A stretch of DNA of 64,000 nt from Thereva unica (lineage: Eukaryota > Arthropoda > Insecta > Diptera > Therevidae): assembly GCA_949987705.1 (NCBI GenBank), contig CATLJY010000178.1:62001-126000 (forward strand), written 5' to 3'. The position numbers and the translations under genes are program-made. The notes beneath the pieces were generated by a model. The model ran no database searches, was not told the origin of the DNA, and was given only the letters and a program-made list of their open reading frames with translations. Shown one piece after another: positions 53,338 to 64,000 of this stretch. Position 1 is the first letter of the stretch, and every line of letters begins with the position of its first letter.

Positions 53338-54250
53338 AACTAGTTGGGATGTGGGTTTGACCCCTTCGGTCCACACGATTTACTTCCTAGATGAACGAAG
53401 ATGGAATAAACAAAATAGTTATACGTTTAGCACTAGTGGGAAATTGACTAGTATCAGAACTGGTGACAAAGCAATCCTGAGAGAAGCTAGTTCAAATAAC
53501 TATAATAGTTGTAAATCCACAAGATTTTTCTAGAGAACCTGTTTTTCCTGAACGTTAACAAACAATCATTTCCTCCGTATTTCGTTCGCTACACTAAAGC
53601 GGGTGTTCGAATTCGTATTAGGCGTGTTGAAGAGCCGGCGCCGTTGATTTGGAAATTCCAAAGCATCCGGAGATGTTAGCAAAACTAATCTATGTAAAGT
53701 ACTTATCAAACTAGACAAAAAAAAACAAATTTTGCGGTACCTAATGGAAATCCCGGGATAATCCGCAATTTCCTGAAACTGTAGGACCGAGAAAACAATT
53801 CCTCAAATGCTGATGCAGCAATTCAAAAAGTGCTGATCCAAGGTTTGAAAAAGTCGTGATGTTTGTAAAGGGTAACGTGATGTTTGTAAAGGGTATCAAC
53901 TAAGTCAATATCTTTCATAGTTCGCACGGTACAAAAATCACTTATGGCATTTAAAACAAAAAACGGCTCGATCGAATATTATAAAAATCTTTTAAAATTA
54001 TATTGTCGCTAATACGCTTCGAACGGCACCTCAAGTAAGTCGATATCTTTTGTGGTTCGGGCGATTTCGCTCAGGTACAAAAATCACTTACATATAACCA
54101 AAAAACGGCTCGACCAAATTTTATAAAAATCTTTTCAGATCATATTTCCGTTAATACGCTTTAATCAACACCTCAACGAAGTCGTTATCTTTTTTGGTTC
54201 GCACGATATCGTGCAGGAAAAAATGACCACATAAAAGACCCTCTCAAGTA
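53338..54250 (-). repeat. 145-bp-period repeat family, copy A
   Basis: First 550 bases match copy B at 55395 base for base in long stretches, starting aactagttgggatgtgggtt and including cctcggtccacacgatt-like and ccacaagatttttctagaga words. From 53900 on come three tandem units (caggtacaaaaatcactta spaced about 140 bases). It ends gaaaaaatgaccacat. Non-coding. Confidence 0.85.
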
Positions 54251-54454
54251 CAGGCCATGAAGTTCTCTCTCGAACTAATGCAACCATAGCGGAAGTCGGT
54301 CCAAAAAATCTGACAATTGGTTAGAATTTATATGGCGCGGAATAGGTTCGGGACTGTTTTCGTTATATTTTTGTACTAAAAAGTGGAAAAACATTGTAAT
54401 TTATCACTTTAAAATATATATGAATTATCAGTGATTATTTCTTTAGTGATTTAA

Positions 54455-55389
54455 GGGGACTCTTCACCGATATTTGGTTGAAAATCGATTTTTTGACGAT
54501 TTTTTTTATTGGATATTCTGATAGAGTAGACTTTTCTGAATTATAAAGAATTTTCACATTTCAAAAAATGTTTATAACATAGTTTTTTTTCGTGTTTTTT
54601 CAATAGCGCGCACGGGCGGAGATATTACTCCGAGCGTCGCGCGTCGATAGACGAGCTCGTTTCTTTCAACTATTTTCTTACTAGTGATCGTAAAAACTAA
54701 ATTAATTGTTAATAACAATTAATATACGTTTAACATTTTATTAGTTCTTTATTTTCTTCATTTATTCGACAAATTGCCATCCAAAAAGAAACAAAGACTT
54801 TGGCTTCGGCTACATGCGTAGCTCTTTTGTGCGTCATCGTCAAACTTTGAACGTGATTATTTCAACAACTTTTTTTTTTCATTTTTTTAACTTCTCCGAG
54901 CTCCTCGTTCCACAATTGTCAACCGATTTTAATTTTATAAAGTGGAGAATGTTCGAAATTTTTAACTGAATAAATCTGTCAGACGGAATTTTGAAATTTT
55001 AAAAATTCATAAAGTTATAAACAAAAATGTAATAAAAAACCGAAAAAATCGTGATTTTCGGCTGTTTTTCGACATCGCCAGACATATTTGTGGATTGTTA
55101 ATAAACAAAAAAGATATCAAAATTCTGTCTGACAGTTTTGTTTATTATTAATTACTGAACATTTTGGCACTAACAAAAATAAAATCGATTCAAAATACGC
55201 GTGCAAGGAGCTAGCGGAAAATACCCCTCCGATCATCCGATTATTAACAAAAATGTTGCTTAAAATTTTTTTTTTTTTCAACATTTGTTTGTGCTTTTGT
55301 TTTTTACTCGATAACAACTATTCGGACACAAAATTTCAGCTAAATCGGTCTTGCGGTTCAGATTTTAGCCATTTCAGTGAAGAGTCCCC
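54455..55389. mobile_element. Inverted-repeat element with GGGGACTCTTCAC ends
   Basis: ggggactcttcaccgatatt at 54455 faces ...agtgaagagtcccc ending at 55389. About 935 bp between copies A and B of the 145-bp family. The inner sequence is AT-rich with no long frame. A GC-richer patch with gcgcgcacgggcgg is at 54605. The target duplication is unclear. Confidence 0.7.
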
Positions 55390-55394
55390 AAGAA

Positions 55395-56795
55395 AACTAG
55401 TTGCGATGTGGGTTTGAACCCTTCGGTCCACACGATTAACTTCCCAGTATGATGAACGAAGATGGAATAAACTGACTTCTTACAAAATAGTTATACGTTT
55501 GGCACTAGTGGAAAATTGGCTAGTATCAGAACTGATGACAAAGCAATCCCGAGAGAAGCTGGTTCAAATAACTATAATAGTAGTAAATCCACAAGATTTT
55601 TCTAGAGAATTTGTTTTTTCTGAACGTTAGCAAACAAACATGTCCTACGTATTTCGTTCGCTGCACTAAAGCGGGTTTTCAAATTCGTATTGAGCGTGCT
55701 GAACCGCCGTTGACTAACTGAAAAGCGAATGACTTCATTTGAAAATTCCAAAGCTTTCCGGAGATATTAGCAAAACTGTAACTGTTAAGTACTTGTCAGA
55801 CTTGACCAAAAGAACAAATTTTGCGGTAACTACTGGAAATCCCGGGATAAACCGCAATTTCCTGAAACTGTATCACGTGTAGAAAACAATCCCCCGTCAA
55901 AAAGTGCTAATCCAAGGTTTGAAAAATTCGCGCTGTTTGTAAAGGGTAACGAAATTTTTGCACGATCTTGAAAGGTTGTCGGATTTTGACAAGTGATGTT
56001 TTGTTCGAAGGCTATTGCTGTGCAGAACCCAAAAAAAATCACTTCGTTTACAACGGGTCTCATTTCATCGAGTTTATTAGATATTAGCAAAACTTGTCAA
56101 TTTAAGGTCTTTCTGACAATTAGCCGAAGTTTTTTCTATTTAAACAAAAAAGGCCCAACCGAATATGATGAAATTTTTGTCAGAGCATTTCTTCGTTAAT
56201 ATTCTTTTTTCGGCACCTCAATGAAGTCTAAAAAAAAAACGTTCGATCAAATTTTATGAAAATCTTTTCAGATCATATTTTGGTTAATACTCTTCGACCG
56301 GCACGTCTACTAAGTCGATATCTTTTATAGTTCGCGCGATATCGTGCAGGTACAAAAATCACTTATGTCGTTTAAACCAAAAACCCGCTCGACCGAATAT
56401 TATAAAAATCTTTTCAGATTATATTGTCGCTAATAAGCTTTAAACGGCACCTCAAGTAAGCCATATCTTTCGTGGTTCGGGCGATATCGTGAAGGTACAA
56501 AAATCACTTACGCTTCTTGAACAACAAAACGGCTCGACCGAAATTAATGAAAATCTTTTCAGATCATATTTCGGTTAATACGCTTCGAACGACATCTCAA
56601 CGAAGTCGATATCTTTTTTGGTTCGTGCGATATAGTGCAGGAAAAAATGACCACATCCGTACGCACACACCCACACATACTTCCTCCCGATTTTTTGCTT
56701 AAAATGCTCGAGGGACCTTGAAAGATGAAAATATGTCGAAATTTTCGATTTCGATTTTCGGGCCGATTACAATAACTTCCTATACTGGGAAGTTA
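55395..56795 (-). repeat. 145-bp-period repeat family, copy B (longest)
   Basis: Starts aactagttgcgatgtgggtt, runs parallel to copy A for about 560 bases, then holds at least four tandem units; ggtacaaaaatcactta at 56349 and 56494, and the related ggaaaaaatgaccac at 56640, give a period of 145. Each unit has a cgatatcttt...gttcg(c/g)gcgatatcgtgcagg core and a cttttcagatcatatttcgg core. Ends with cgattttcgggccgattaca and aacttcctatactgggaagt. Confidence 0.88.
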
Positions 56796-56879
56796 AAAAT
56801 TTAAAAAATTAGTTATTTAGTCTGTTTAAGTGTGTTAATTGTTAAGGTGATCAATTTATTTCACATTCGCGGTGTTTTT

Positions 56880-57038
56880 TTAACTTCCCAGTATAGGGAA
56901 GTTATTGTAATCTGCCCGAAAATCGAAATCGAAATTTTCAACATATTTTCATTTTTCAAGGTGCCAAGAGCATTTTAAGCAAAAATTTGGGTGGAAGTAT
57001 GTGTATCTGTGTGTGCGCGTACGTATGTGGTCATTTTT
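56880..57038 (+). repeat. 145-bp-period repeat family, inverted copy C
   Basis: aacttcccagtatagggaag starts the plus-orientation terminus, facing the end of copy B 85 bases away. At 57038 it is interrupted by a CCCAGTAGG MITE and resumes at 57695 with ttgcacgatatc. Confidence 0.85.
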
Positions 57039-57694
57039 CCCAGTAGGAATTCTAGGAAGGCCTTACCGATGGAGCACTGAAATAAGTACTCATCTGGTAA
57101 GGGGTACCCCTTATTTTCTTGGTGCTAGATGAGCCCTTACAAACCCCATTACAAGAGAAGGCAGATGGTAAGGTGTAGTCCAGAATTATACCCAAACAAG
57201 TGCGAATCTGCCCGACTCAAGGGAGCTTTCCTGGAGTTTTCATAAATTTTATAGAAAAAAAGAAAACGGGCAATTATATTCGTCGACATAAAATGCGACA
57301 TTAGCATACTCAATAGCCCGGCTCTCATTCGATACGGAGGACAAGCAGCTTTGGAGAAGTGGAGAATTTAGTTGGGGGACTGCTTAGGTAAAGCCACTCT
57401 CGGGCTTGGAAAAAAAAGGCATTTCTAAAAGATGAAAAAAATAAAAGCATTTCGACACCGGATCACATATCCACAGGCGCCCATGAATATCTCTTTTTGC
57501 AATGTTCCATTTGCTACATTACTATACCCCTTACAGATGAGCAGTTCTATAAGTACTATAAGGTAAGTATTAAAGTAAGGCCTTACCCCCTATGACATCG
57601 TGTGTAAAAGTAAGCACTTCTGTAAAAGGGAGTGGTAAGGCCTACCCCTTACCAGTGAGTGCTGTACTTCTGTAAGCTTACCGGTCCTACTGGG
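57039..57694 (+). mobile_element. CCCAGTAGG MITE, second complete copy
   Basis: 656 bp, from cccagtaggaattctaggaa to the inverted ...accggtcctactggg. Aligns with the reverse of 13662-14324 throughout, with scattered changes only. It is inserted in a 145-bp-family repeat, so the empty site can be inferred from copy B (tcattttttcctgcac); comparison indicates a short T-only duplication. Confidence 0.9.
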
Positions 57695-57788
57695 TTTCTT
57701 GCACGATATCAATTACATATGTGTCAAGTGTTAATAGTCGTGTTGCTTGAGCTCCGTCGCATTTACTAGTTTTTCCAAGTTTGTTCAC

Positions 57789-58048
57789 CAGTTCGTCGGT
57801 GCGCAAGAAAAGTGACACATCTCAAAAATCTTTATTTTTCAGGAGAACGATTTTAATTTTTTTATTGTACATTGTGTGTGCGCAAAACCAAAACGACACT
57901 AGAGCCCTCCAGCGAGCATTTTTTGAGCTATCTTTATGACGATTTTTCTGATAAAAGTTGCTCATTTTTTACCCGTATTATACCTACTATTTAACTCAAA
58001 AAAGACGATTTTTTAGATGTGTCACTTTTCTTGTACACCGACGAGTTG
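57789..58048. mobile_element. 260-bp MITE
   Basis: cagttcgtcggtgcgcaaga at 57789 faces caccgacgagttg at 58048. Inverted repeats run about 40 bases through agaaaagtgacacatct. Non-coding. Confidence 0.75.
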
Positions 58049-58076
58049 TCAATTATCCATATTAGTGTCCGTCATC

Positions 58077-59088
58077 TAGCCCATTCACTTTATACAAAAA
58101 AAGGGCCAAACCTCTGAAAAAATGCAACGAGATTTATCAGTGGGATTCTCTTTATTTTGGGCTCACAATAATTTCCCAAAAGTCCATAAAGCGAACTGAC
58201 CGGCTACTCGAATTATTACGAAATTTATGTAGAACTAATGGTTTTTGAGATATGGGTTTGGGAAAACTCGGGCATCGATTTTTCAGAAATTAGTTTTGCA
58301 AAATGCATTAAAATTGATTTTCGTGATCTTTGACCCTCCATAACTCGAGTAGCCGGCCAGTTAGCTTTATGGACTTTTGGGAAATTATTTGTGACACCAA
58401 AATAAAGGGAATTCCGCTGGAAAATTTCCAGTTGCATTTTTTTAGAGGTTTATATACATACGTATAAATTGCAGAATGCAGAATAGTAGCATTACAATTT
58501 TCCGTTGCGTATGGTTCCTGTTGGGTCCGCCCGATGTCAACTCGATGTCCGAGGATACAACCATTGAACTTGAGGTGGACGATGATGACGCCAACCCCAT
58601 TTTGTTATTTTCATCTGGGATAGGTGTTGATGAAGATGACATCATGAAAAAAGTGGAGATAGAAAAGATAGCGAGTTAATGAACAAAATTTTTTATGCTT
58701 GGTAACCTTTGGACTAGGTCTACTGGGGTACCATGTAAAAACGCTGCTTGCATTCAAAGGTGGTGCTGAAAAGAATGCAGTGAGATGCCCGAGTTTTCCC
58801 AAACCCATATCTCCATTAGTTCTACATAAATTTCGTATAGGACATTTTTATGCAGATTTATCTCACGAACAATCTTTACTTAGCCAAAAATTGCATAAAA
58901 CCGATAATTTACGAGATTTTTGAGAAAAACTGATTTTCGTGACCTTTGACCTTCCATAATTCGAGTAGCCGGTCAGTTCGCTTTATGGACTTTTGGGAAG
59001 TTATTTGTGAGCCCAAACTAAAGAGAATCCCGCTGATAAATCTCCAGTTGCATTTTTTCAGAAGTTCATGTTTAAAGTGACTGGGCTA
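58077..59088. mobile_element. Fold-back element with repeated arms
   Basis: tagcccattcacttta at 58077 faces taaagtgactgggcta ending 59088. Each arm holds a roughly 130-base block with cgagtagccggtcagttcgc and ctttatggacttttgggaa. A third block of the same type, in direct orientation, lies at 58330-58460, so the arms are themselves duplicated. Flanks fit either TA or ATC as duplication. Short open frames inside lack motifs. Confidence 0.75.
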
Positions 59089-59144
59089 ATCGTCTCATTG
59101 CCGTGGGAGATTTATTTTGTTTTTTACCTTTCCGAATCACGATA

Positions 59145-60230
59145 TGTCTACTAAAAACGATAAAATTAAATCAGCGGTTACGGTTCATGCAACTAAAACC
59201 AATACACCTCCAGCAGTCATCAGCATGAATAAAACGCGCAGTCAGATTAGTAATAACGTCGGTAATAACCCACAAGGAAAAGGAAACATACAATCATGAA
59301 TGCAGGAAACATTCCGATGAAGTTTAGAAGCATTCTCTTCCGTGCTCTAGTTCATATTCATTTTATCCATCCATTTCATTGGATGTTTTTATTCTGCAGA
59401 AGTGATATGAAAACATTTTTTTGCAAATTATTTCGAATTTTATAAGAAAACTTCATTTGACTTTTCTTGGAAGCTATTTTGAAGCATGTACTTTGCATTT
59501 TGGAAGAATAATGAATCATAAACATGATTTTTAATTACAAATGTTAGTTTATATATCTGTGGATGAGTCTCTAATAAAAACAGAATTCTTTAAAACAGAA
59601 AACCGAACAAGCCCAAACAACAAATTTTCATTTCAACCGAATTCTTAGAATGAAGCTTTTGCGGAAATCAAATTCAAAAAATTCTCCATACCTTCTCTGG
59701 GCAACGAACGGCTTCCTTATTTCTACCAAGAAAAAGCATTCTCAATTTTCCTTATGGGAATATCGATTCCCCCCTTTCTACCCACTCTAAGGATTACGGA
59801 TCTGGCTCATCGATTTCTGCTGATTTCATGGAAACATTTGAGAGGAGGCTACTCTTTAAATTCGATCAGATTTTGGAAGAAAAATTGCAGGCAAAAATGA
59901 CTACCCTGCAAGAAACGATCTCCCAGAAAATTGCTGATGTTGTTAATGGTTTCAGCGCGCAAATCACGGCTTTGTCAGATGAGCTGAACATAATCAAAGC
60001 TAATTGTGACTCCATGAGTAATTTAATTGATGATTGTCAGCGTGTGAGTAGGCTAAACGTTGCAGTTATTACTGGTATTCCATATACCTACTAATGATGA
60101 GAGTCCCAGTCAATTGCTCTCTGCTATTTCAACCACTATTGGGCATCCTTTATCAAATTTTACACATGTATTCCGAGTTAAACGCAATGTGGATACCCCT
60201 GGTAGCAGTCCCCGACGACTAGATTAGAAG
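59145..60230 (+). pseudogene. CR1-like ORF1 remnant
   Basis: ATG at 59145 gives a basic Asn/Lys/Thr-rich start to a stop at 59297, then 500 bases without a frame. From 59828 an open frame forms a coiled coil (FKFDQILEEKLQAKMTTLQE, then ALSDELNIIKANCDSM) ending in RLNVAVITGIPYT, the transition into the RNA-binding part of such ORF1 proteins. HPLSNFTHVFRVKRN continues in another frame. ORF1 proteins bind the LINE RNA. Confidence 0.55.
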
Positions 60231-60359
60231 TGCCAAAAGACAGTTCTTTGAACAAAAATTAAACACTTCTCTCCCTTCTAAGTTGCTGTGGAAGAACTTA
60301 CGATCGTTGGGTGTTTGTGGTAAAGTTATGCAGAAGTAGACCTCGATCCCTGTGTTCTA

Positions 60360-61974
60360 AACCGTTCATTCGTGGAGCCTCTACCGGATAACCTACCGAT
60401 AGTTCATTTATCCTCTCTGTCCGTGGATGGGTTTAGCTTCAGGTGTGTAGATGAACGCGAAACACACTGTGACATTATGTCCATTAAATCCAATGCAACT
60501 GGAATCGATAATATCCCTTCTTATTTCGTTAAAATCATTGCTCCTCTAATTTTACCGGTTTTAACGCATATATTTAATTCGTGTATATTGCAATCTACAT
60601 TTCCATCGTTATGGAAAAAGGTTGTTATTACTCCTATTCCTAAAGTCCCTTGTCTTGGTGATGTGGGGGATTTACGCCCGATTAGCATTTTACCATTTCT
60701 GTCCAAAGCACTTGAGAAAATCGTATCTGTCCAGTTGCAATCCTACCTTACCCATAAAAATCTATTGAATCCGTTGCAATCTGGGTTTAGGAAGTTCCAT
60801 AGTGTTGCGAAACTGCGCTGCTAAAGGTCTTGACGGACTTACGAATGGCATGTGATAGAAATCAGTTGGGTATACTGATTCTTCTAGATCTCTCACGTGC
60901 TTTCAACACAGTTTGCCATAGCGTTCTTCTCAATAAATTGTCCTCCATTTTTGGCCTCTCGTCCTCTGCGACTCACCTCCTTGACTCTTTCCTATTTAAT
61001 AGGTACCAATGCGTGAAATATAACAAAAAAAAAATTCCTCCTTTATCTCTGTACTCTCAGGTGTTCCTCAAGGCTCTGTTCTTGGGCCACTGTTGTTCTG
61101 TCTATATGTTAATGATTTACCTAATTGTTTATCCTTTGCTCGTCACCATAGCTATGCGGATGACCTCCAATTATATAATTACTGTACTCCTAAAGATATC
61201 CATTGCCTTATTGAAGCCTTAAATAACGATCTGATATCCTTGCCCTATGGTGTGAAGATAACTTCTTGAAGTTAAATCCTAAAAAATCATCTGTACTAAT
61301 CCTTAGCAGACGTCTTCTTGATACATCCAGCATCCCCTCGCTAAAGCTAAACAATATTCCGCTGGAAATGGTCTCATCTTCTAAGAATCTTAGAGTATTG
61401 GTTAACTCTACTTTGTCCTGTTGTGATCATGTGTCGCTTACTCTGAAAGAAATCTATACTTGTTTGCGTCGCCTGCGTCTCTATGGTAGCTTATTATTCC
61501 GTGATACTCGTCTTGCGCTAGTTAAATCCCTTATACTTCCTCTTTTTCTATATGGTTCCACTGTTTATATATGCCTTAACTCCACATGTAAACATAGATT
61601 GAATGTTGCCTTCAATGATTGTTTAAGGTTCATTTTTGGCCTTAATCGATTTGCACATGTTTCTGGTCTTCGTCCATCCTTGCTACCTTGTAACCTCCTT
61701 ACACATCGCGACGTTCATGGCCTATGCTTATTGCATAAAATCGTTAATTCCTCTGCCCCCTCATATCTTACTGATAGTCTTGTTCCTCTTCGTACTCGTC
61801 GTTCTATGCGATTTCGTATTCCTAGACAATGTTCCCTGCTGGGTGGTTGTTCCTTCTTTGTACATACATACTGTTAGACTGTGGAATAGCCTCCCATTCC
61901 ATCTGCAAAGTATCAGCTCCCTCGGTACTTTCAAGAGCAGAGTGATCGCATACCTAGGAACACGGAACGCATAA
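60360..61974 (+). pseudogene. CR1-like reverse transcriptase
   Basis: SNATGIDNIPSYFVKIIAPL, LWKKVVITPIPKVPC, LRPISILPFLSKALEKI and LQSGFRKFHS start the RT; a shift at 60815 leads to LLDLSRAFNTVCHSVLLNKL with the first Asp, then at about 61050 to GVPQGS and SYADDLQLYN (61149-61178). The C-terminal part (61266-61974) reads LKLNPKKSSVLILSRR and ends VRLWNSLPFHLQSI and FKSRVIAYLG. At least four shifts break an otherwise long ORF. Confidence 0.88.
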
Positions 61975-62293
61975 AATTGTATTTATCGCTTGCTCGCTGC
62001 GCATCATCAGCTTTCATCTTCTCGGCTTCGGATTCATTACATTACACCGGCTAAGAATTAGCTAATAACTAAATTAAATTAAATTTAACTGCTTCTAGTT
62101 TATTGTATTATATTCTATTCTATTTTCATTTTCTTTTCTTTTACTTCTTTTAAATTGAAAATTAATTTTAATTTTAAGTTTAATTTTGATTTTGTCTTTA
62201 ATTTTAATTTTAATAATTTTTATAATATTTTCCGGTGTTACAGTACCAAATAAGATGTAAAATTTGTGTACTTTTTCTTTCATTGATAAATAA

Positions 62294-62790
62294 AACTATT
62301 TGGGATGTGGGTTCGACCCTTTCGGTCCACACGATCAACTTCCCAGTAGTATGATGGATGTTGAATATTATGATTGGATATTTTAATAATAAATGAACAA
62401 TAGGGAATATAGAATATGTATGTGCATAATACCGAGAATTTGTCACAATTGTTTATCAATATTTTCGCTAAAATGTCAAACTAAATGTGCGCACTTATAA
62501 GATTAGGATGACGAAAATGTATATAAAATTGATGTATTAATGTTTTTCGGCACCTCAATGAAGTCGATATAGTTTTTAATTCGCGCGGTATCGTGCAGGT
62601 ACAAAAATCACTTAAGTCATTTAAACCAAAAACCCGCTGGACCGATTATTATAAAAATCTTTTCAGATTATATTGTCGCTAATACGCTTCGAACGGCACC
62701 TCAAGTAAGTCAATATCTTTTGTGGTTCGGGCCATATCATGCAGGTACAAAAATCACTTACGCCGCTTAAACAAAAACTAGTGGGATGTT
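62294..62790 (-). repeat. 145-bp-period repeat family, copy D
   Basis: aactatttgggatgtgggtt and ggtccacacgatcaacttcc at 62294 repeat the start of copies A and B. Two tandem units follow at 62541-62790 (ggtacaaaaatcactta at 62599 and 62744, period 145). The middle, 62360-62540, is unrelated AT-rich sequence. Confidence 0.8.
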
Positions 62791-63520
62791 GTGCCTAGAG
62801 ACTAGCCACTAATTACGCTTTTTCATGGTATTCTTTTTGTTGAATAACACTTCAGATTGGATGACAATATATTAAGTGGAGATTGATCCGCACTCACTTC
62901 CAACCCGCCGGATCTGGGAATCGGCCCAATAATTCAAATTTGTATCAAATTTAAGAAAAAAAAATGCACATCACACATGTAAACACTATAGAAAACGAAT
63001 CTAAACATTTTTCTTTGGATTGGAGGAAAATCTTTGCACTTTGCACAACAGAATTAGGTGTATTATTTTACTTAAACATACATGTCTTATTGTTAAAAAT
63101 TCGGCTTACCGCACCCTAGTTTGGCCATGGAGATTCATAAGTATCACACTGACCAACGCTATATATAATTAATCTTGAAAAGTTTTTGTTAAACGCTTAT
63201 GTAGGCTATAAGTTGTGAGACTGCATAATCTAAAACTTAACAAAGTATTTAACAAACACTACAATATAATCATCATAGCTTAAAAAAAAGGAAATCAAAT
63301 GTAAACAATAAAATTCTTTGATTCTTCACCCACGTCATGGTATATTTCTTTATTCAATATAAACAAAAGTTTTTGAGCAGCAAATAAAAACTATATGCCA
63401 TAATTTCGTTATCATCGGTTTTTGTTCTGGAAGCAAATTTAGAGACGTATTCATGTCAAAAACTTGTTTCATATGAAACAAATCCCCGAAGGAAATTAAA
63501 AAAATTATTATGACGAAAAA
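62791..63520. other. No recognised gene
   Basis: AT-rich, non-coding. No inverted pairs noted. Confidence 0.5.
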
Positions 63521-63595
63521 AAAAAACACCGCGAGCCGAAGGATCGAACTCGCAGCCCCACAGACGAGGGACTTTCCCTAGCCCTTTATAGTCCA
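63521..63595 (-). ncRNA. tRNA-like / SINE-like candidate
   Basis: The minus strand has gagttcgatcc, a B-box match, about 25 bases before a run of T (pol III-type stop) and gggctagggaaag upstream as a weak A box. No cloverleaf can be drawn: the T-arm stem does not pair. It could be a SINE head or chance. Confidence 0.25.
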
Positions 63596-64000
63596 TGGAA
63601 ATGGTACTTTAACATTGCCAAAAATGCAGGACAAGGTTTTATTTTTGGGATGTGTAGGAGGGGGGTCAGTGTGAGCTTAAGTTTGAGTTTTCGGGATCCT
63701 AACCCCCCCCCCCATTTGGCCGCATCTTGGAAAACGTATGCAAATGGTTTTTCCACTATATCTCCGAAACGGCACATCTTACCGGAAATTTGCAAGGACA
63801 CTTTTTGTTTAGAATTAAATAATCTACAATTTATTTCTTAGAAATTTTGTGGTAAAATGAATAATTAAGAAGTTATAAAAGCCTTAGAACGCAAAAATTA
63901 GTCACAATATTTTCTTTAAAGGCTCTTTTTTGTTGTTTAAATATACTTCTGGTTGAAATTTCCAGACCATTTTCTCAGTTTTTCGTCTTTTGACCAAGAG
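63596..64000. other. No gene to window end
   Basis: Non-coding. A C10 tract lies at 63703-63712. No element border is visible before the window ends. Confidence 0.5.

Larger units (their letters stand above)
59100..62290 (+). mobile_element. CR1-like LINE, nearly full length but broken
   Basis: Carries remnants of ORF1 (59145-60230), a short endonuclease-RT linker, RT (60360-61260) and a long C-terminal region to 61974, followed by an AT-rich 3' UTR with (taatttt)-like repeats and ttgataaataaaa at the end near 62290. The endonuclease is deleted (ORF1 sequence jumps to pre-RT at about 60330). It is distinct from the LINE at 38-44 kb. Confidence 0.85.

Noticed and set aside
53338..53400. tRNA T-arm-like word gggtttgaccccttcggtcc at three places
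   Set aside because: It is a constant part of the 145-bp family start and lacks an A box and cloverleaf.
53338..55960. Direct repeats A and B as LTRs of a retrotransposon
   Set aside because: Both are internal parts of the dispersed 145-bp family, the interval holds no gag or pol, and no primer-binding site or purine tract is present.
63521..63595. A functional tRNA gene
   Set aside because: Only a B-box-like word and a T run; no cloverleaf pairing, so kept only as a weak SINE-like candidate.
1..64000. CRISPR array, bacterial operons or ribosome-binding sites
   Set aside because: Element types, splice-like signals and codon decay indicate a eukaryotic nuclear genome; the tandem repeats lack regular short repeats with unique spacers.

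Overview
The window looks like eukaryotic, probably insect and most likely dipteran, non-genic DNA. It is AT-rich. No host gene, rRNA or operon-like gene array is recognisable. Almost every coding signal belongs to a transposable element of a type common in insects: Helitron, hAT, PIF/Harbinger, mariner, gypsy-like and BEL/Pao LTR elements, and several LINE clades, all broken by stops, frameshifts, deletions or nested insertions. The species call is inference from the element mixture only.

Layout. 0-6.7 kb: a 166-bp tandem pair, a Harbinger-type MITE, a Myb/SANT-like remnant, a Helitron Rep/protease remnant fused to a MITE scrap and half of a BED-finger hAT element, a second Harbinger-type MITE, and LINE and mariner fragments. 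7.9-16.8 kb: a dense field of inverted-repeat elements (MITEs), several inserted into dying LINE 3' regions. 16.9-22.7 kb: one internally deleted gypsy-like element with both LTRs, an inverted LTR piece, and a second gypsy-type gag-protease remnant. 22.7-27.2 kb: an antisense LINE with endonuclease, RT and RNase H, then a BEL/Pao integrase region split by an (AT)n tract. 28.6-38.1 kb: a four-layer nest (inverted-repeat element > Harbinger > hAT > RTE-like LINE) in which the inner borders can be placed to the base from target duplications. 38.1-44.4 kb: a CR1-like LINE carrying two further insertions, one a Helitron-like element with a 6-bp duplication, the other a 2.5-kb element with terminal inverted repeats over 800 bp and a CXC cysteine-rich ORF. 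44.5-53.2 kb: a second, decayed RTE copy, antisense LINE pieces, a tRNA-derived SINE head and an inverted-repeat element containing an RNase H scrap. 53.3-64 kb: a repeat family with a 145-bp internal period, present in several copies and both orientations, more MITEs, and a nearly complete but frameshifted CR1-like LINE.

The order of insertion can be read in many places because younger elements interrupt recognisable reading frames of older ones. The best candidates for something little described are the long-inverted-repeat CXC element at 41292-43800, the family of short elements with TTA/TAA target duplications that may depend on the Harbinger copy at 29-37 kb, and the 145-bp-period repeat family. 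All family names rest on reading motifs by eye; no database search was possible.
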